Positions 4,621 through 7,451 of a stretch of 7,451 nt of DNA are shown piece after piece. Made by a program: the position numbers and the translations under genes. The notes beneath the pieces are model-generated. The model made no database searches, was not told the origin of the DNA, and saw only the letters and a list, made by a program, of their open reading frames with translations. Position 1 is the stretch's first letter, and the number at the start of each line of letters is the position of its first letter. Source of the DNA: Acidobacteriota bacterium (lineage in GTDB: Bacteria > Acidobacteriota > HRBIN11); the NCBI GenBank assembly GCA_025061865.1, contig JANXAA010000103.1, positions 1 to 7,451 on the forward strand, read 5' to 3'.

Positions 4621-6207
4621 CTATCGGGCCGTCGGTGCCGCGTGGGAGACTGACTCTCCGGTCCCGGCCGGGAGGGACTGGGGAACCCCCGTCAGCTCCT
4701 GCGGTCGGACCTTGTAAAGGATATACTCGATGGGCTTTTCCATCCAGCGGAAGTAAGGCTTTGGATAGATACCGATCTGGAAGGCCAGGAGAACCAGGGG
4801 CAAGAGGCTCAGGAACTCGTTCCACCGCAGGTCCGGCAGGCCCTCGTTCTCGGGCTTCGTGACAGGCCCAAAGATCACGCGTTGGTACAACCATAGCATA
4901 TAGCCGGCCCCCAGGACGATCCCCCATCCAGCCGCAAAGCCCCACCAGAAGTCTTCCTTCAAGGCCCCCTGCAGGATGGGGAACTCTCCCATGAAGCCGT
5001 TCAAGCCGGGTACGCCGATGGACGACATAGCAATGATCCCAAAGATGGCCGCATAGGCCGGCATGACCCGGTAGAGACCCCCATATTCGGAGATCAACCG
5101 CGTGTGGCGTCGGTCGTAAATGAAGCCGACGATAAGGAATAGGGCGCCCGTGCTGATCCCGTGATTGATCATCTGGAGGGTCGCTCCCGACAGGCCCGGC
5201 ACATTCTGGGCGAAGATGCCCAGCGTCACGAAGCCCATATGGCTGACGCTCGAGTAAGCGATCAGACGCTTCCAGTCTCTTTGCATCATGGCGACCAGGG
5301 CCCCGTAAATGATGGCGATAATCGACAGGCCGATCATCCACGGCAAGAACGTCTGCGTCGCATCGGGCAAGATCGGCAGGCTAAATCGCAAGAATCCGTA
5401 CGTCCCCATCTTCAAGAGGACCCCCGCCAGGATGACGCTCCCGGCCGTCGGGGCGTCCGTGTGGGCATCCGGCAGCCACGTGTGGAAGGGAAACATGGGG
5501 ACCTTGATGGCGAACCCCAGGAAGAAGGCCAGGAAAATCCAGTCCTGTAGATACGCTGGCAGGGCCAACTGATGGAACTTCAAGACGTCGAACGTCCGCT
5601 CGCCCGTCATATTGTAGTAGTAATAGTGCAGGGCAATGATCCCCAGGAGCATCAGGACACTCCCGAACAGCGTGTACAGGAAGAACTTGATGGCCGAATA
5701 CAGCTTCCGGTCGCTGCCCCAGATACCGATCAGGAAGTACATCGGGACGAGCATGACCTCCCAGAAGACGTAAAACAGGATAAAGTCCAGCGACGTAAAG
5801 ACGCCCAGCATCCCCGTTTCCAAGATCAACAGGAAGATGTAGTACTCCTTGACCCGATGCGTGATGGAGTACCATGAACACAAGACCGAGATGGCGCTCA
5901 GCAGGGTCGTCAGCAGGACCAGGAGCAGACTCAGGCCGTCGATGCCCATGAAGTACTGGATCCCTAGCGACGGGACCCAAGGGACTTTCTCGACAAACTG
6001 CATCTTGAGGGCCCCGCTGTCGAAGGCCGGCACCAGCCAGAGAGAAATTAAAAAGGTGGCGACTGCGAAAGCGTTGGCGACGAGCTTGATCACCCGCTCG
6101 CCCTTTAAAAACAGCAAGACCAGGGCCCCGAGGACGGGGAGAAAGCAAATGACCGATAGGATCGGAAAACCGACCGTGTCTCGGGCATAGACCAGCGTAT
6201 ACTCCAT
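4621..6207 (-). CDS. nuoM: NADH-quinone oxidoreductase subunit M
   Basis: NuoM is one of three antiporter-like subunits that pump protons in the membrane arm of respiratory complex I. The 528-residue protein has the usual length and about 14 membrane helices. The key charged residues sit at nearly the same numbers as in E. coli: Glu150 in VFWEVMLVPMY, Lys235 in FAIKVPMFPFHTWLPDAH, Lys266 in LLKMGTYG and Glu408 in GFMGEFP (E. coli Glu144, Lys234, Lys265, Glu407). DAHTDAPTAGSVILAG (247-262) is a clear NuoM signature that separates it from NuoL, NuoN and Mrp proteins. The start ATG follows GGAGG (6213-6217) by 5 nt. It follows nuoL after a repeat-filled 157-nt gap. The next gene is atpZ rather than the expected nuoN. 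Identification is firm. Confidence 0.97.
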   Translation of the reverse strand: MEYTLVYARDTVGFPILSVICFLPVLGALVLLFLKGERVIKLVANAFAVATFLISLWLVPAFDSGALKMQFVEKVPWVPSLGIQYFMGIDGLSLLLVLLTTLLSAISVLCSWYSITHRVKEYYIFLLILETGMLGVFTSLDFILFYVFWEVMLVPMYFLIGIWGSDRKLYSAIKFFLYTLFGSVLMLLGIIALHYYYYNMTGERTFDVLKFHQLALPAYLQDWIFLAFFLGFAIKVPMFPFHTWLPDAHTDAPTAGSVILAGVLLKMGTYGFLRFSLPILPDATQTFLPWMIGLSIIAIIYGALVAMMQRDWKRLIAYSSVSHMGFVTLGIFAQNVPGLSGATLQMINHGISTGALFLIVGFIYDRRHTRLISEYGGLYRVMPAYAAIFGIIAMSSIGVPGLNGFMGEFPILQGALKEDFWWGFAAGWGIVLGAGYMLWLYQRVIFGPVTKPENEGLPDLRWNEFLSLLPLVLLAFQIGIYPKPYFRWMEKPIEYILYKVRPQELTGVPQSLPAGTGESVSHAAPTAR

Positions 6208-6224
6208 CCGTACCTCCCCCGATT

Positions 6225-6280
6225 CGGCAGTCCTGAAACTTGGGAACCCGGGATTTCGGGAGTCAGGGAATCCGGCAGTC
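6225..6280 (-). repeat. Seven-unit 8-bp array upstream of nuoM
   Basis: Seven contiguous units, 56 nt in exact register, fill most of the nuoM leader. The mRNA-strand units include GACTGCCG (first and last, identical), GATTCCCT, GACTCCCG and AAATCCCG, with a consensus near GAYTSCCG. An eighth, more decayed unit may follow at 6281-6288. The array ends about 17 nt before the nuoM start, just above the ribosome site. Confidence 0.7.
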
Positions 6281-6361
6281 AGACAGATAAGCTATCCGCC
6301 GTAGGCCGTGGGGGGTCTCTGGCCATGCCGAACTTGCGAGCTCCCCCACTCCCGAATTCCC
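6250..6361. repeat. Inverted repeat with 14-nt arms in the nuoL-nuoM spacer
   Basis: Arm 6250-6263 (GGGATTTCGGGAGT) and the reverse complement of arm 6348-6361 (GGGAATTCGGGAGT) match at 13 of 14 positions, with 84 nt between. The arms are parts of two oppositely oriented 8-bp arrays, so longer imperfect pairing is likely in the mRNA between nuoL and nuoM. Confidence 0.6.
6322..6361 (+). repeat. Five-unit 8-bp array directly after the nuoL stop
   Basis: Five plus-strand units in register, among them GAACTTGC, CCACTCCC and GAATTCCC. This is the opposite orientation to the 6225-6280 array and has the same consensus (G A/C N Y T N C C). It ends 3 nt from the nuoL stop codon. The outer units are more decayed than the one next to the gene. 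Confidence 0.55.
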
Positions 6362-6364
6362 ATC

Positions 6365-7451
6365 TCAAAATACCAGCATGTAAAACAACAACAGGAACAG
6401 AGCTAAGACGATAGCCCCGAAGACGTACTGCTGAGCCAGGCCCGTATGAACGCGCCGGAGGGCTCCGCCGACCTGACGGACGCCCTCGGCCACGCCGTTG
6501 ACGAGGCCGTCGACGCCGTAAAAGTCGGCCCGGCCTGAGAAGCCGGCGACCGCCCGAGTCAGCCATGCCATGCCGTTGACGAGGCCGTCCACGACCCGTA
6601 CGTCCAGCCACGCCAGGAGATTCGCCAGACCCAGGAGGGGTCGCACGACCAGGACGTCGTAAATTTCGTCCACGTAGTATTTGTTGGCGACCAGGGTATA
6701 CAAGGGCTCTGAAGCGGCCGCCACCCGGTCGGGGATCTCAGGTCGCCGATGGTATAGGACGTAAGCGACCAGGAACCCGATCAGGCCGACCCCGACCGAG
6801 GCCAACATCAGGAGCAATTCCAGCCTCAGGCTTGGCGCATGGACCGCCCCGTGGGCCGCCGACGGGACCTTCCAGATGGAAGGCTCCAAGAAATGGTGGA
6901 GCTGAATCGCCTCCAGGGGATGGAGCAGGGTCCCCAGGACCGGCGCATGGAACCACGCCGCCGGTAGGCCGACCAGGCCGCCGACGACCGACAGGACGGC
7001 CAGGACCCGAAGCGGCACGGTCATATTGGGCGGCGACTCATGAATATGATGACGGGTGTGCTCGTCCATCCGCTCCGGCCCGAAAAAGGTCAGGAACCAT
7101 AGGCGGAACATATAAAAGGCCGTCAGTCCAGCCGTGATGGTTCCAAGAACCCATAGGCCGGGGCGACTGTGGGGGCTTACGAAGGCTTGGAGGAGGATTT
7201 CGTCTTTGCTGAAGAAGCCTGAAAAGAGAGGCATGCCAGCGATGGCCAGGACACCCATCGTCATCGTCCAGAAGGTCGTCGGCAGGTACTTCCGCAAGCC
7301 GCCCATATGGCGCATGTCCTGCTGATGATGGAGGGCGTGGATGACGCTCCCGGCGCCTAAGAACAAGAGGGCCTTGAAGAAGGCGTGCGTGACCAGGTGG
7401 AAGATGGCCGCCGAGAAGGCCCCGACGCCAGCCGCTAAGACCATGTAACCC
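6365..7451 (-). CDS. nuoL: NADH-quinone oxidoreductase subunit L, N-terminal part outside window
   Basis: NuoL is the distal antiporter-like proton pump of complex I and carries the long lateral helix along the membrane arm. The 361 visible residues are its C-terminal part; the frame is open to the right edge and begins inside the GYM..GVGAFSAA region, so some 250-300 residues are missing. Seen: the helix-11 proton-path motif HLVTHAFFKALLF (His, His, Lys, codons near 7375-7400), then GSVIHALH, QDMRHMGGL, and the helix-12 motif SGFFSKDEIL (Lys and Asp, near 7202-7207). Next comes YMFRLWFLTFFG, then the lateral-helix and anchor region starting about ANKYYVDEIYDVLVVRP and ending in a final hydrophobic helix at the stop. 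VDGLVNG occurs twice, 26 residues apart. It precedes nuoM, the usual order. Identification is firm. Confidence 0.96.
   Translation of the reverse strand, partial: GYMVLAAGVGAFSAAIFHLVTHAFFKALLFLGAGSVIHALHHQQDMRHMGGLRKYLPTTFWTMTMGVLAIAGMPLFSGFFSKDEILLQAFVSPHSRPGLWVLGTITAGLTAFYMFRLWFLTFFGPERMDEHTRHHIHESPPNMTVPLRVLAVLSVVGGLVGLPAAWFHAPVLGTLLHPLEAIQLHHFLEPSIWKVPSAAHGAVHAPSLRLELLLMLASVGVGLIGFLVAYVLYHRRPEIPDRVAAASEPLYTLVANKYYVDEIYDVLVVRPLLGLANLLAWLDVRVVDGLVNGMAWLTRAVAGFSGRADFYGVDGLVNGVAEGVRQVGGALRRVHTGLAQQYVFGAIVLALFLLLFYMLVF
6494..6589 (-). repeat. 18-bp direct repeat within the nuoL 3' region
   Basis: GCCGTTGACGAGGCCGTC occurs at 6494-6511 and 6572-6589, exactly 78 nt (26 codons) apart in the same frame, encoding DGLVNG twice. 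The exact identity over 18 nt suggests either a recent duplication or selection on both copies in the lateral-helix region. Confidence 0.7.

Noticed and set aside
4607..5341. Second long minus-strand frame inside nuoM
   Set aside because: It is rich in Arg, Pro, Gly and His as expected for an out-of-frame reading of GC-rich coding DNA, and nuoM accounts for every conserved residue here.
5381..6148. Another long minus-strand frame inside nuoM
   Set aside because: Same frame-shift artefact; no family resemblance and no start signal.

Overview
The window reads as a piece of a GC-rich bacterial chromosome. Every gene is a housekeeping or envelope-metabolism gene, and the junctions are clean with good Shine-Dalgarno sites. 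No phage, insertion sequence, CRISPR array, tRNA or rRNA was seen. The lineage cannot be fixed from this alone. The F-type c subunit with an N-terminal signal-like extension, the ACEG..RNPG / LAFIESLVIY style of its hairpin, and the separate FO cluster recall deep-branching or Acidobacteriota / former Deltaproteobacteria-type organisms. That is an impression from family memory, not a measurement.

Layout, left to right. (1) 1-1207, minus strand: UDP-glucose 6-dehydrogenase, running off the left edge. (2) 1208-1594: a 387-nt divergent spacer. (3) 1595-2320, plus strand: purQ, the glutaminase subunit of FGAM synthase, alone without purS or purL beside it. (4) 2321-2387: a convergent spacer with a strong hairpin. 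(5) 2388-7451, minus strand: one long co-directional block. In transcription order it holds nuoL (5' end outside the window), nuoM, atpZ, atpI-like, atpB and atpE.

The block joins the two terminal antiporter-like proton-pumping subunits of respiratory complex I to the membrane (FO) part of ATP synthase. The first builds the ion gradient and the second spends it. NuoN, usually next after NuoM, is missing between nuoM and atpZ. The FO set stops after atpE, so the peripheral stalk and F1 genes must lie elsewhere. The c subunit carries the Gln/Glu-Ser/Tyr set of ligands seen in Na+-binding rings, and its helix-1 glycine packing motif is replaced.

The least expected signal is in the spacers. Several are built from degenerate short-period arrays (8-bp units in the nuoL-nuoM, atpI-atpB and ugd-purQ spacers; 7-bp units in the atpZ-atpI and atpB-atpE spacers). 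Four of these spacers hold them, or related arms, as inverted pairs able to fold into long hairpins. Two arrays sit directly 5' of the ribosome binding sites of ugd and atpB, and one runs into the stop codon of the atpI-like gene. I do not recognise this as a named repeat family.
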